Shown one piece after another: positions 19,953 to 29,039 of a DNA stretch of 64,000 nt. How positions within the stretch are numbered: position 1 is the stretch's first letter; every line of letters begins with the position of its first letter. Under the pieces are notes generated by a model. That model was not told the DNA's origin. It ran no database searches and saw only the letters and a list, made by a program, of their open reading frames with translations. The position numbers and the translations under genes are program-made. This DNA comes from Enterobacter sp. JUb54 (GTDB lineage Bacteria > Pseudomonadota > Gammaproteobacteria > Enterobacterales > Enterobacteriaceae): the NCBI RefSeq assembly GCF_014298075.1, contig NZ_CP060418.1:744001-808000 (forward strand), given 5' to 3'.

Positions 19953-20963
19953 CTACTGTTCGCGCTGGGCGATATACTGCGCCAGCTCAACGAGGCGGTT
20001 AGAGAAGCCCCATTCGTTGTCATACCACGCGAGGATTTTCACCATATTGCCGCCAATCACCAGGGTCGACAGGCCATCGATAATCGACGAGCGCGGGTCG
20101 CCCTGATAATCGCTGGAGACCAGCGGTTCATCGCTGTAGCCGAGGATCCCCTGTAGCGGGCCAGATGCTGCCGCCTGACGGAAGGCGTTATTGACCTCTT
20201 CCGCGGTGACGTTGCGCTCAAGCGTGACGGTCAGGTCGACGATCGAGACCACCGGCACCGGCACGCGCAGTGAATAGCCGGTCAGGCGTCCGTCGAGTTC
20301 CGGGATAACTTTGCCCAGCGCTTTCGCCGCGCCGCTGGAGTAGGGCACGATGGAGAGCGCCGCCGCCCGCGCACCGCGCAGATCTTTTTCCGGCTGATCG
20401 TGCAGCGCCTGGCTGTTGGTGTAGGCATGAGTGGTATTCATCAGCCCGTGTTGAATACCAAACTGCTGATGCAGCACCTGGGCGGCCGGGGCCAGACCGT
20501 TGGTGGTGCAGCTACCGTTGCTCACGACCGCGTGCTGCTGCGGATCGTACAGCTGATGGTTAACGCCCATCACGATGGTTAAATCATCATTCTTGCCGGG
20601 GGCGGAAATGATCACCCGTTTGGCGCCGCCGCTGTGAATGTGGACGGCGGCCTGTTCGCGTTCGGTGAAGAAACCGGTGGCCTCGATGACAATCTCTACC
20701 CCGGCGTCACGCCACGGGATCCGCGCCGGGTCGCGCTCGCTATAGACGATGACCGGTTGACCATCGACCTGCAGCTGACCGTCAGCCGCCTCTACGCTGA
20801 CCGGCAGGGTGCCCAGCAGCGAGTCATATTTCAGCAGATGGGCCAGGGTTTTGCTGTCCGTCAGATCGTTGATCGCCACAATCTGAATCTCTGGATGACG
20901 TAATGCTGCACGCAGGACGTTGCGTCCGATTCTGCCGAAACCGTTGATGCCGACCTTAACCAT
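19953..20963 (-). CDS. Type I glyceraldehyde-3-phosphate dehydrogenase paralog
   Basis: A 336-aa NAD(P)-dependent GAPDH or erythrose-4-phosphate dehydrogenase-like enzyme. The Rossmann motif 'VGINGFGRIGRNVLRAAL' opens the protein. The active-site Cys is in 'SNGSCTTNGLAP' (about 150), the catalytic His in 'THAYTNSQ', and the C-terminal 'WYDNEWGFSNRLVEL' is standard. Unlike the usual NASCTTNCLAP, Gly replaces both the Ala before the catalytic Cys and the second Cys. I chose the ATG at 20963 because AGGAG lies 8 nt upstream and the extra 30 residues upstream have no counterpart. Probably a secondary GAPDH rather than housekeeping GapA. Confidence 0.85.
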   Translation of the reverse strand: MVKVGINGFGRIGRNVLRAALRHPEIQIVAINDLTDSKTLAHLLKYDSLLGTLPVSVEAADGQLQVDGQPVIVYSERDPARIPWRDAGVEIVIEATGFFTEREQAAVHIHSGGAKRVIISAPGKNDDLTIVMGVNHQLYDPQQHAVVSNGSCTTNGLAPAAQVLHQQFGIQHGLMNTTHAYTNSQALHDQPEKDLRGARAAALSIVPYSSGAAKALGKVIPELDGRLTGYSLRVPVPVVSIVDLTVTLERNVTAEEVNNAFRQAAASGPLQGILGYSDEPLVSSDYQGDPRSSIIDGLSTLVIGGNMVKILAWYDNEWGFSNRLVELAQYIAQREQ

Positions 20964-21038
20964 AATTCGCTCCTGTGCGCCTACCTGGTAGGCTGTCTTA
21001 ATTGCTGTCTCTGGCGTTACTGTAGGCGGCGATGGTTT

Positions 21039-21073
21039 TGGCGTAAATGACAAATAAGGATCACTTTACGCCA
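21039..21073. promoter_or_regulatory. Inverted repeat upstream of the GAPDH paralog
   Basis: TGGCGTAAA (21039-21047) and TTTACGCCA (21065-21073) are perfect inverted arms 17 nt apart. They straddle the 3' end of the regulator gene and lie about 75-110 bp before the GAPDH start: an operator for the neighbouring regulator, or a weak terminator. Confidence 0.4.
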
Positions 21074-22046
21074 TTTTGCGGCAGTGGAAGCGCTGGCGGT
21101 ATTCACCCGGCGTCAGGTGGAGCTGTTTTTCGAACAGGCGGCGCAGATTAATGGTGCTGCCAAACCCGGTGTCTTCGGCAATATTATCCAGGGTGTCGTT
21201 GGTCTGCTCCAGCCGCTGCCGGGCGGCGGCAAGGCGCGCCTCGGCCACGTAGCGCGCCGGCGAAGCCCCGGTTTCCCGGGTAAACACACGGGTGAAATTG
21301 CGCGGACTCATGGCGACTTTTTCTGCCAGGTTTTCGACGCACAGGTCGGCGGTGAGGTTGGCGAGGATCCACGTCAGCAGGTCGCCGATGGGGCCAGGGG
21401 TGTTGATTCTGGCGAGGTTATAGCGACTAAACTGCAGCTGACCTCCGGGACGACGCAGGTACATCACCATATCCTGGGCGACATCGCGGGCGAGGCTAAA
21501 ACCATAATCCTCTTCCACCAGCGCCAGCGTCAGGTCAAAGCCGGAACTGACGCCGCCGGAGGTCCAGATGGGCCCGTCCTGGACATACAGCGGCCCGCCT
21601 TCGACGCGGATCTCAGGATAGGCGGCCTGCATCGATTCCAGCAATTTCCAGTGGGTGGTGGCGCGCCTGCCGTTCAGCAGCCCGCTCTGCGCCAGCAGTA
21701 GTGCGCCGCCGCAGATGGAGGCGATGCGGCGAGCGTGAGGGGCGGCCAGACGCAGCCAGTCGACGACCGCAATCCCTTCCTGTTCGCTCTGTCCTTTCCC
21801 GGTAATGATGATGGTATCGAGCGGCTGCCGTGGATCGAGCTCGTGCAGGCGATGGTCGGCCAGCAGGTTGAGGCCGGACTGGCCGTGAATCACCTGATGC
21901 GGTTGGGTGGTGGCGACGGCGATGCGATAGCACGGCGACTCGACGCCGTCCGGGTGCAGCCGGTTAGCCTGCATCAAAATGTCGGCAATGCCGGCGGACT
22001 CAAACAGCATGCCGCCATCGGGGACGATTATCAGTATGTTTTTCAT
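21066..22046 (-). CDS. GlxA-type AraC-family regulator (DJ-1/PfpI domain)
   Basis: A 326-aa regulator. Residues 1-190 form a DJ-1/PfpI-like domain; the elbow region reads 'RIASICGGALLLAQSGLLNGRRATTHW', keeping the cysteine. Residues 215-320 form an AraC DNA-binding domain with two helix-turn-helix motifs ('NLAEKVAMSPRNFTRVFTRETGASPARYV' and 'LDNIAEDTGFGSTINLRRLFEKQLHLTPGEYRQRF'). I chose the ATG at 22046 ('MKNILIIVPDGG', the fold's first strand); upstream in-frame codons look non-coding. It lies 102 bp before the GAPDH gene on the same strand and is a natural candidate regulator of it. Confidence 0.88.
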   Translation of the reverse strand: MKNILIIVPDGGMLFESAGIADILMQANRLHPDGVESPCYRIAVATTQPHQVIHGQSGLNLLADHRLHELDPRQPLDTIIITGKGQSEQEGIAVVDWLRLAAPHARRIASICGGALLLAQSGLLNGRRATTHWKLLESMQAAYPEIRVEGGPLYVQDGPIWTSGGVSSGFDLTLALVEEDYGFSLARDVAQDMVMYLRRPGGQLQFSRYNLARINTPGPIGDLLTWILANLTADLCVENLAEKVAMSPRNFTRVFTRETGASPARYVAEARLAAARQRLEQTNDTLDNIAEDTGFGSTINLRRLFEKQLHLTPGEYRQRFHCRKMA

Positions 22047-22401
22047 GTCCTGAAAAGTAACGCTTTGGCAAAATAAGTCAACAGGCGGGACGCATTGAGC
22101 GTGGTGGCGCGCTTTAGTCCGCACGACATCCCGAAGCAGCGACAGGTTGAACATCCCCGTCGCAATATTGCACCCGCGGGCCAAGGATAACGTCCCCGTA
22201 TTTATTTTAATATTCATATGAAATGGGGACTGTTTTTATATTTATGTAAAGGCCTCGGATAAATGTTAATTAATGCGAGAAAATAGAACATCAGGTTAAC
22301 ATATTAATTATTATTCATTTTTTGTTTGTGAGCGATTTCATTATTTTAAAAGCGTAAATAAGGTATGGTCTGGCTGCATTTGACCTGACCTGGCGGATAT
22401 C
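22047..22401. other. Divergent intergenic region before the sensor kinase
   Basis: 355 bp between the minus-strand GlxA-type gene and the plus-strand PocR kinase gene, AT-rich near the kinase. It should hold promoters for both. A degenerate CRP-like site is listed separately. Confidence 0.5.
22327..22342. promoter_or_regulatory. Possible CRP site before the microcompartment regulator genes
   Basis: TGTGA-N6-TCATT has one perfect half and one partial half (three of five bases). It lies 60 bp upstream of the kinase start. A CRP link would fit a catabolic locus, but the match is weak. Confidence 0.3.
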
Positions 22402-23643
22402 ATGAATAATAAATACAAACTACACGAATTTCTTGATGTTGACCGGTTGCAAACGCTGCAGGACAATTTTAGTCAATCCATGATGATTGCCCTTGTGGTG
22501 GTCGATCAGGACGGTATTCCGGTCACTCGCGCGAGCGGTTTCTCTGATTTTTGCGCCCGATCAAGAATGAATACCAGCCTGGCCCGCCACTGCTACGATA
22601 GCGATAGCGCCGGTGGGCAGGCGGCGATGCTGGCCGGGGAGCCGGTGGTTTACCGTTGCTACTGCGGTTTCGTCGAGTTTGCCGTGCCCATCATGATTAA
22701 TAACCATTATCTTGGCGCGTTTATCTCCGGGCAGGTGAAGGTCGAGGCGGAGAAAGAGCAAACCATTCCCTACATCCTCAACAATAACCACCTGTGGCAG
22801 GAAAACCCGTGGCTTTTGGATCTGCATGAAAATACGCCGCGTATGCCTTACGAGCGTTTTGAATCAACGGCCTATACGCTGCTGCATGTTGCTTCGTATC
22901 TGGTTGAGCAGGCGCACGCCAACAATATCCAGCGTGAATTACGCCAAAAAGATCAGGAACTCACCAGCGAGTTACGCAAGCGCGTGGAGATCGAACGCTC
23001 GCTGCATGAAGCCGAGTTTAAGGCGCTTTCCTACCAGATTAACCCCCATTTTTTGTTTAACGTGCTGAATACCATCGGCCGGCTGGCGTTTCTTGAAGAT
23101 GCCAGCCGTACCGAAACCATGGTGCACGACTTTTCTGACATGATGCGCTATTTGCTGCGTAAGAATCACAACGGCCTGATTACGCTTGGTCGGGAAATGA
23201 ATTATGTCAGTTGCTACATGTCAATTCAGAAAGTCAGAATGAATGAGCGCTTTGACTATGTTTGCGATATCCCGGAAAAATATAATGAGACGGTGTGTCC
23301 ATTTTTAATTCTGCAACCGCTGGTCGAAAACTTTTTTAATTATGTTGTCGAACCGCGTGAAACCACCAGCCACATTATTTTGCGCGCCACCGACGATGGT
23401 CACGATGTGATTATTGACGTCACCGACAACGGTGACGGTATTTCACCAGAGGACATTGCGCATATCCTCTCTGGCAATCAGAACCGACAGAAAGGCGGCA
23501 TCGGCATTAATAATATCAACAACCGCCTGCAACTGTTATTCGGTGAAAACTATGGTTTACAAATCACCAGCCCCCATAAGCCGATGCTCGGTACCACGGT
23601 GAGACTGCGGTTCCCGATGGCGCCGACCGAGCCTGGAGTGTGA
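22402..23643 (+). CDS. PocR-domain sensor histidine kinase (LytS-type)
   Basis: A 413-aa soluble sensor kinase. Residues about 8-170 form a PocR ligand-binding domain, recognisable from its cysteine pattern ('FSDFCARSR', '[14 protein letters not shown]', '[14 protein letters not shown]'). PocR domains are thought to sense small diols or related metabolites. A short coiled-coil linker (about 175-205) leads to a His_kinase domain with phospho-acceptor '[21 protein letters not shown]', then an HATPase region ('[10 protein letters not shown]', 'VTDNGDGIS', '[17 protein letters not shown]'). There are no membrane segments, so it senses a cytosolic ligand. The stop overlaps the region of the next gene's ribosome site, so the two form an operon. 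It should control the adjacent microcompartment genes. Confidence 0.88.
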   Translation: MNNKYKLHEFLDVDRLQTLQDNFSQSMMIALVVVDQDGIPVTRASGFSDFCARSRMNTSLARHCYDSDSAGGQAAMLAGEPVVYRCYCGFVEFAVPIMINNHYLGAFISGQVKVEAEKEQTIPYILNNNHLWQENPWLLDLHENTPRMPYERFESTAYTLLHVASYLVEQAHANNIQRELRQKDQELTSELRKRVEIERSLHEAEFKALSYQINPHFLFNVLNTIGRLAFLEDASRTETMVHDFSDMMRYLLRKNHNGLITLGREMNYVSCYMSIQKVRMNERFDYVCDIPEKYNETVCPFLILQPLVENFFNYVVEPRETTSHIILRATDDGHDVIIDVTDNGDGISPEDIAHILSGNQNRQKGGIGINNINNRLQLLFGENYGLQITSPHKPMLGTTVRLRFPMAPTEPGV

Positions 23644-23645
23644 GT

Positions 23646-24698
23646 ATGTATAATATTGTTATTGTTGAAGATGAGCGCATTGAGTCAGAGTCGCTCAAGC
23701 GAATCGTCTCTCGCTGTGTGGAAAATTCGGTCATTCATGAAGCATCGACCGGTAATAAAGCCATTAAACTGATCGATGAGCTCAATCAGATCGATATGAT
23801 GCTGGTGGATATCAATATCCCGTTACCCAACGGCAACCAGGTGATTGAGTACCTCAAGCAGAAAAATAGCCAGACCAAAGTGATTGTGACGACGGCAAAC
23901 GATGACTTCGACATTGTGCGTCATATGCTGAGCCTGAAGGTGGACGATTATCTGTTAAAGCCGGTCAAGCAGAGCATTCTCAGCGATACGATTCGCAAAA
24001 CCTTGCTGGTGGATGAGCAGGGGGCAGTGGCGACGCGGGAGCAGCGGCAGACGATAAGCGATCTGATAAGCGGCTGCGATTATCCCGGCTGGCACTGCTT
24101 TTTATTCGCGGCGCTGGATACGGCCTGTAGCGAATCCCCGACGGATAACGAGGGGGCCAACGCGCTGATTGACGTGCTGGAATTGCTCCAGCAACACCTT
24201 GCCGGTCTGGGCGACAAATATACCCCGTGCCGGCAAAAAATCAGCGTGCTGATGCAGGGCATTCACCAGCACGGGCTGTCCGCCTGCCGCTACTGGCAGA
24301 CCATGGGGGGACTGTTAAGCCTCAGCCACGACCTGTTCGAACTGTTGTTTAAAAGCGCCAGCGGCAGCATGGATTTTGTCGCCAGAGCGCGCTTTCATAT
24401 CGAGAAAAACCTGCTGAATAACATGACCCTGGATGATATCGCCGCAGAGTCCTTCGTCAGCCCGTGTTACCTGAGTCGGGCATTTAAGAAGAGCACCGGT
24501 AGCGGGTTCTCAAGCTATATCACCAGCCGCAAAATCAATCTCGCCAAATCCCTGCTGCAGTTCAGTGATTTAAAAGTCAACACTATTGCGCTGGAACTCT
24601 CCTGGCAGGATGCGAACTATTTTTGCCGGATCTTCAAAAAAGAGACCGGCATCGCGCCATCAGATTATCGTCGCAACGCCGCGCCCGAAGCGTGCTGA
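23646..24698 (+). CDS. Response regulator with AraC-type DNA-binding domain
   Basis: A 350-aa partner of the kinase. The receiver domain (about 1-120) shows the acidic pair 'VEDERIES', phospho-acceptor Asp in 'MMLVDINIPLPNGNQ', Thr in 'VIVTTANDDF' and Lys in 'DDYLLKPVKQ'. The C-terminal 100 residues are an AraC-family double helix-turn-helix ('MTLDDIAAESFVSPCYLSRAFKKSTGSGFSSYI', 'ALELSWQDANYFCRIFKKETGIAPSDYRR'). A GGAG 8 nt before the ATG at 23646 decides this start over the overlapping GTG. It is likely the activator of both arms of the microcompartment locus. Confidence 0.9.
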   Translation: MYNIVIVEDERIESESLKRIVSRCVENSVIHEASTGNKAIKLIDELNQIDMMLVDINIPLPNGNQVIEYLKQKNSQTKVIVTTANDDFDIVRHMLSLKVDDYLLKPVKQSILSDTIRKTLLVDEQGAVATREQRQTISDLISGCDYPGWHCFLFAALDTACSESPTDNEGANALIDVLELLQQHLAGLGDKYTPCRQKISVLMQGIHQHGLSACRYWQTMGGLLSLSHDLFELLFKSASGSMDFVARARFHIEKNLLNNMTLDDIAAESFVSPCYLSRAFKKSTGSGFSSYITSRKINLAKSLLQFSDLKVNTIALELSWQDANYFCRIFKKETGIAPSDYRRNAAPEAC

Positions 24699-24710
24699 TA
24701 CGCACCCGGC

Positions 24711-24746
24711 CTTTCTTGCGCTGACCGTGGCGTAAGCGCAAGAAAG
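24711..24746 (+). terminator. 12-bp perfect stem-loop after the response regulator
   Basis: CTTTCTTGCGCT (24711-24722) pairs with AGCGCAAGAAAG (24735-24746) around a 12-nt loop, 13 nt after the stop codon. There is no T-run. It probably separates the regulatory pair from metK and the shell gene. Confidence 0.6.
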
Positions 24747-24798
24747 TCCGCCATTCCGGCAAGATTGTTTACTCGTTGGCGCCCCCCGCGCCGCTAAG

Positions 24799-26022
24799 AT
24801 GGGACACGATTCTTTTTACAGTGGCCCTGCCGTGGACGACTACCTTTTTACCTCTGAATCGGTTGCCGAAGGGCACCCGGATAAGATGGCGGACCAGATC
24901 TCTGACGCCATTCTTGATGCCTGCTTACTCAACGATCCCTGGGCCAAAGTGGCCTGTGAATGCCTGGTGAAAACCGGGGCGGTGATTGTGGCCGGGGAAA
25001 TATCGTCCCAGGCGAGGATCGACATCGAACAGATTGTCCGGGCAACCGTGAAATCAGTCGGCTACGACCACTCGCTGAAAGGCTTTGATGCCGCAACTTG
25101 TGCGGTTATCAGCATGCTTGGTCGGCAATCTGACGATATCGCCAGCGGCATTCGTGCCAGCGATCCGGCCTCGCTGGGGGCCGGCGATCAGGGCATGACC
25201 TTCGGCTATGCCTGCGATGAAACGCCGCAGCTGATGCCCGCGCCGATCGTGTACGCGCACCGGCTGATGGCCCGGCAGGCTCAGCGACGTAAAACGGGCC
25301 AACTGGATGGCCTGCTCCCGGACGCCAAAAGTCAGGTGACGCTGCAATACGGCGACGGGCGGATACACCATGCGGACACCATCGTGGTCTCCACGCAGCA
25401 TCGCGCCGATTTTCCGCTGGCTATGCTGCGCGAAGCGGTGATGGAAGAGATCGTCAAACCGGTGATCCCGGCGCGCTGGCTGACGCCCGCCACCCGGATA
25501 CTGATTAATCCCGCCGGGCCGTTTGTTCACGGCGGTCCTGCCGCGGACTGCGGCCTGACCGGGCGCAAAATCATTGTGGATACCTACGGCGGCGCAGCGC
25601 ACCACGGCGGCGGCGCGTTTTCCGGTAAAGATCCATCGAAAGTCGACCGTTCGGCGGCCTATGCGGCGCGCTATGTGGCGAAAAATATCGTTGCCGCCGG
25701 GCTGGCGACGCGCTGTGAAGTCCAGCTGGCCTGGGCCATCGGCCTTTCCCGCCCCGTGTCGGTGGCGATCAATACTTTTGGGACTTCCCGGCTATCGGCG
25801 AACCGGCTGACGCAGCTGGTCAGCCAGCATTTTGACCTTAGCGTTTACGGCATTATCCGCGAGCTGGATTTGTTGGCGCCACGCTATCGCCAGACGGCCT
25901 GCTACGGCCATTTCGGTCGGGAAGTCTTCCCCTGGGAACGTACGGACCGCGCGCAGCTGCTGCGTGATGATGCCGCCGGTCAACGGTGCACCCCCGTCAG
26001 TTCCCCATTGAATGAAAAATAA
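24799..26022 (+). CDS. S-adenosylmethionine synthetase paralog of the microcompartment locus
   Basis: A 407-aa methionine adenosyltransferase making SAM from methionine and ATP. Conserved segments are intact: '[28 protein letters not shown]', the methionine/ATP loop '[17 protein letters not shown]', '[26 protein letters not shown]' and '[32 protein letters not shown]'. It diverges from housekeeping MetK in its ends, with about 15 extra N-terminal residues before 'LFTSES'. The ribosome site is weak. The radical-SAM activase of the diol dehydratase consumes SAM, so a dedicated synthetase fits the locus. The shell gene follows after 12 nt. Confidence 0.9.
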   Translation: MGHDSFYSGPAVDDYLFTSESVAEGHPDKMADQISDAILDACLLNDPWAKVACECLVKTGAVIVAGEISSQARIDIEQIVRATVKSVGYDHSLKGFDAATCAVISMLGRQSDDIASGIRASDPASLGAGDQGMTFGYACDETPQLMPAPIVYAHRLMARQAQRRKTGQLDGLLPDAKSQVTLQYGDGRIHHADTIVVSTQHRADFPLAMLREAVMEEIVKPVIPARWLTPATRILINPAGPFVHGGPAADCGLTGRKIIVDTYGGAAHHGGGAFSGKDPSKVDRSAAYAARYVAKNIVAAGLATRCEVQLAWAIGLSRPVSVAINTFGTSRLSANRLTQLVSQHFDLSVYGIIRELDLLAPRYRQTACYGHFGREVFPWERTDRAQLLRDDAAGQRCTPVSSPLNEK

Positions 26023-26034
26023 CAGGAGAGAGTT

Positions 26035-26547
26035 ATGTCCGGGCAGAGCTTAGGCTTAATAGAAACCGTTGGCTTAACGGTGGCGGTAGAGGCCGCCGAT
26101 GCCGCAATAAAATCGGCGAATGTCGAACTGGTCGGATACGAACTGACTAAGGGCGGCGGGCTGGTGACCGTCAAACTCACGGGGGAGGTCGGGGCGATGA
26201 ATGCTGCCGTTTCAGCCGGGGTTGCCGCCGCCGGTCGGGTAGGCCAGGTCTACGCCTGGAAAGTGATTGCCCGTACCGCCAGCGGCATTGATCGCCTGAT
26301 TGCCTCCGCACAGACCTGCGGTACGGCAGACGACCCCGCAGAACCCGCCACGTCCCCAGAGCCTCCCGTAGAGGCCATTCCTGCTGCGGCGATCCCGGTG
26401 GTGAATCTTGAGCCGGTCACCGAGAGTGTCTCCTGCCTTGATCTTGAGGAGAGCCTGAGCGACGTTTCGGCTCCAGCGCCGGAGGAGCCAGCGTTGACAG
26501 AGGAGAAAAAAACGGCGCGGCCGCGTGGGAAAAACACCCGTCGCTAG
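26035..26547 (+). CDS. BMC-H shell protein with C-terminal tail
   Basis: A 170-aa hexamer-forming shell protein. Residues 1-90 are a canonical BMC domain ('SLGLIETVGLTVAVEAADAAIKSANVELVGYE' and 'VTVKLTGEVGAMNAAVSAGVAAA'). Residues 91-170 form an extension rich in Pro, Ala and Glu ending in a basic cluster (KKTARPRGKNTRR). Similar tails occur on PduK-like proteins, but the cysteine motif of PduK is not evident here. An AGGAGAG site precedes the ATG. The tail probably faces the lumen or cytosol and recruits other components; that role is inferred. Confidence 0.88.
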   Translation: MSGQSLGLIETVGLTVAVEAADAAIKSANVELVGYELTKGGGLVTVKLTGEVGAMNAAVSAGVAAAGRVGQVYAWKVIARTASGIDRLIASAQTCGTADDPAEPATSPEPPVEAIPAAAIPVVNLEPVTESVSCLDLEESLSDVSAPAPEEPALTEEKKTARPRGKNTRR

Positions 26548-27137
26548 CCGTCATACTTTGCGTGAGGCCACCTGCGGATGCCATAACCAAAATTGTTAGT
26601 GGTCGCTCTCAACTGCGTTATACAGTGCTGCGTATACACAACTCTGACACGGTAACTCTCGACGGATAGGAGAACAGCGATTATCTGATCAAGGCGGTAG
26701 ATCCGTGCAAGGTATTGCCAGCCAGTTACACTGCGAAGTATATGTTAGTAAAAATATCGATGTATGCTTGCTTGGGCGATACGATGGGTAAGGAAATAGG
26801 TAAATCACTTGGTGGGTATCGCTGCATCTCGTTCACCCGCTTCGGAGTTCAAGACATCAGGCTTACCGCGAGCTGAGACTGCTCGACTCTCAGGCATCTC
26901 GTGCAATGAAAACCAGAAGCCGGTTGCTTATTCATGGGGAAATACCCTACATCTGTCTCTATTTGTTTCCATCTATCCAGCAGAGGAAGAGGGGGGAATG
27001 TATTTTGTTAGTGACTTGTTGGTTTTTATTGTGATGTGTGTGATTTCTGTTATGAGTTAATTGTATTTTATGAAATGCTCTTCTGGCATGCAGTTCAATA
27101 TATTGTTATGGAGTGGGTTTATATTTATTGTTTTTAT
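26548..27137. other. Intergenic stretch between the two microcompartment arms
   Basis: About 590 bp after the tailed shell gene with lower GC than its surroundings. An open plus-strand frame of 83 codons (26809-27060) has no recognisable features and no good ribosome site. No RNA gene or repeat was recognised; it looks like decayed or acquired sequence. Confidence 0.45.
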
Positions 27138-27161
27138 AAAAAGGGGCTGACGCCCCTTTTT
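27138..27161. terminator. Intrinsic terminator of the YbjN-like gene
   Basis: AAAAAGGGGC (27138-27147), loop TGAC, then GCCCCTTTTT (27152-27161): a perfect stem with T-runs on both strands, directly after the stop codon of the minus-strand gene. A strong bidirectional intrinsic terminator. Confidence 0.9.
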
Positions 27162-27162
27162 G

Positions 27163-27579
27163 TTAACCAAAAATAGTGTCAAAACCACCATTGTCAACTA
27201 TGGCCTCGACAGATTTTTGGAAGCTCTTGATGTTGTAGACGATGGCTTTTGCAGAAGTGTCTCCTTTTAAATCAATGTCATAATCAAATCTAACACAACC
27301 ATCATCCTCATCAATCATCGCTTTTGCAAAATAGAATGATGCGTTAATTTTATTAACTAATTTATATTTTTCAAGCTCATCGGTTTCAGTGTTTCCGGTG
27401 AATAACGTGTATACCATTAGCCTGTCTTTTGTTTCAGACAGGCGTAATGTTGTTCGAAATCTTTCATGTAATACAACACTAACATCTTCATTTAACGTTG
27501 GATTCATGAATGCGTTATCAAAAATTTGGAATAATACGTTTAATGATATGTTATCTTTTGTGAAAAATTGCTGAGACAT
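27163..27579 (-). CDS. Small YbjN-like / chaperone-fold protein
   Basis: A 138-aa acidic cytosolic protein of low GC, unlike its neighbours. The pattern 'RFRTTLRLSETKDRLMVYTLFTG', 'INASFYFAKAMIDEDDGCVRFDYDIDL' and a closing helix 'KSFQKSVEAIVDNG' resembles the alpha/beta fold of YbjN and type III secretion chaperone-like proteins, a family without a settled function. It has its own strong terminator, and no related gene lies beside it. It separates the two arms of the microcompartment locus and is probably an acquired insertion. Recognition is by pattern only. Confidence 0.65.
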   Translation of the reverse strand: MSQQFFTKDNISLNVLFQIFDNAFMNPTLNEDVSVVLHERFRTTLRLSETKDRLMVYTLFTGNTETDELEKYKLVNKINASFYFAKAMIDEDDGCVRFDYDIDLKGDTSAKAIVYNIKSFQKSVEAIVDNGGFDTIFG

Positions 27580-28066
27580 GTGTTTATCCTGAGTGTTAGT
27601 GCTAAGTCATTTATATGATATATTGTTAATTTATCACTATCTATACTTATTATATTTGGTTTTAGCGTGTGTGTTGATGTTTTTTGCCACTTATCTAGTG
27701 TTGACAGCATATTTATAGGCGTTAACCATAGCGCAAAAAACATCCCAGAGACATCTATCTGTCCCAGTCTCAACCACACTCAGTGATCAGGTTTTTCCAT
27801 TCTATACCTTCTATCATAAGCAATGTCATCGTCGTACGTGCTGATGACCGCGCAGACTCTTGTGTCGCTTCTCGCTGTGAGTTCAAGTGATGGATACCGC
27901 ACACGGGTTAAACTGCTCTACGGATTATTCATCGTGTAGTGTTTTTCTCGACCCTCGTTTCGTTGTCGCGCGACACTTATGCGCCTTTGTTGTCTGTAAA
28001 CTGATAGATCTGTTCTTTTTTGCGAGAGAGGGATACGAAGGCAGTCAGAAAAACATCGGTGGGGAA
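27580..28066. other. Intergenic stretch upstream of the YbjN-like gene
   Basis: About 490 bp of AT-rich sequence holding the promoter region of the 138-aa gene. Short open frames show no coding features. Nothing else recognised. Confidence 0.45.
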
Positions 28067-28100
28067 CACTCCGCCATGCGCTGCAGCCGCTGGCGGAGTG
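28067..28100. terminator. Hairpin after the facilitator gene
   Basis: CACTCCGCCA (28067-28076) pairs perfectly with TGGCGGAGTG (28091-28100), 16 bp beyond the minus-strand facilitator stop. It is the likely 3' end of the long microcompartment transcript. Confidence 0.65.
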
Positions 28101-28116
28101 GGAGGCGTCAGGTCAA

Positions 28117-28944
28117 TTAAGGCGTTGGTTGATTTACTGTCGTATCGACGGCTTTTGCGGCAGGCAGATTGCGCACGATACCGTAGCGGTAAATCATTGC
28201 GCCGAGGATCCCACCAATGACCGGCGCGATTAACGGCACGAGGAAGTAGGGGATCTCCCTGCCGCCGGTCATCGCCATCGAGCCCCAGCCATTAAGCCAG
28301 GTAAACAGTTTGGGGCCGAAATCACGGGCCGGGTTCATGGCGAATCCGGTGAGCGGCGCGGTTGCCGCACCGATAACCGCCACCAGCAGGCCGATCAGCA
28401 GCGGCGCCAGCGGCCCTTTCGGCACGCCGTTACCGTCATCGGTCAGGGCCATAATCAAGCCAATCAGCATCGAGGTAATGACGATCTCCACCAGCCCCGC
28501 GAGCCACACGCTGATGCTTGCTGCCGGGTAGGTCGAAAAGATACTGGCCAGATACAGACTCTCCTGGCTGCCGCGCACCATGTGATGCGCTTGCTCGTAA
28601 TCGGCGAACAAATTGTGGTACAGCACGTAGGTCAGCGCGGCGCCGCAGAACGCCCCGGCCATCTGCGCCAGAATATAGGGCAGCACTTTTTTGGCGTCAA
28701 AGCGGGCAAACATCCATAACGCAATGGTCACCGCCGGGTTAAGGTGCGCGCCGGAAGTGCCGGCGGTCAGGTAGACCGCCAGCGCAATGCCCAGCCCCCA
28801 CACCACGCAAATTTCCCAAAGACCAAAGCTGGCGCCGGCAAGCTTTGCCGCAGACAGCACGCTGGTGCCGAAAAATATAAACAGCCCGGTACCAAGAAAT
28901 TCGGCAATGCACGGCCCGGTGACGGATTCTCGAGAGTGGCTCAT
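28117..28944 (-). CDS. Aquaglyceroporin (PduF/GlpF-like diffusion facilitator)
   Basis: A 275-aa MIP-family channel with six helices and two half-helix NPA loops: 'SGAHLNPAVTIALWMF' (about 66-80) and 'GFAMNPARDFGPKLFTWLNGWG' (about 203). The Asp after the second NPA Arg is characteristic of glycerol-conducting channels rather than water-only channels. It should let 1,2-propanediol or glycerol into the cell. It is the last gene of the minus arm, 95 bp after the activase, with a separate ribosome site. Confidence 0.9.
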   Translation of the reverse strand: MSHSRESVTGPCIAEFLGTGLFIFFGTSVLSAAKLAGASFGLWEICVVWGLGIALAVYLTAGTSGAHLNPAVTIALWMFARFDAKKVLPYILAQMAGAFCGAALTYVLYHNLFADYEQAHHMVRGSQESLYLASIFSTYPAASISVWLAGLVEIVITSMLIGLIMALTDDGNGVPKGPLAPLLIGLLVAVIGAATAPLTGFAMNPARDFGPKLFTWLNGWGSMAMTGGREIPYFLVPLIAPVIGGILGAMIYRYGIVRNLPAAKAVDTTVNQPTP

Positions 28945-29039
28945 CGTTTTTTTTCCTGTATTAAGCGAGGCGTTCTGCCCCCGCTTAACGATTGGGGGAC
29001 AAGGGATAAGAGGTTAAAATCATTATTGTTGAGTCAGGT

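Noticed and set aside
22047-22401. Intergenic candidate riboswitch or small RNA before the kinase gene
   Set aside because: AT-rich sequence without a convincing conserved fold or terminator; only a degenerate CRP-like site could be argued.
26809-27060. An 83-codon plus-strand frame after the tailed shell gene
   Set aside because: No ribosome site, no recognisable motif and low-complexity composition; probably non-coding.
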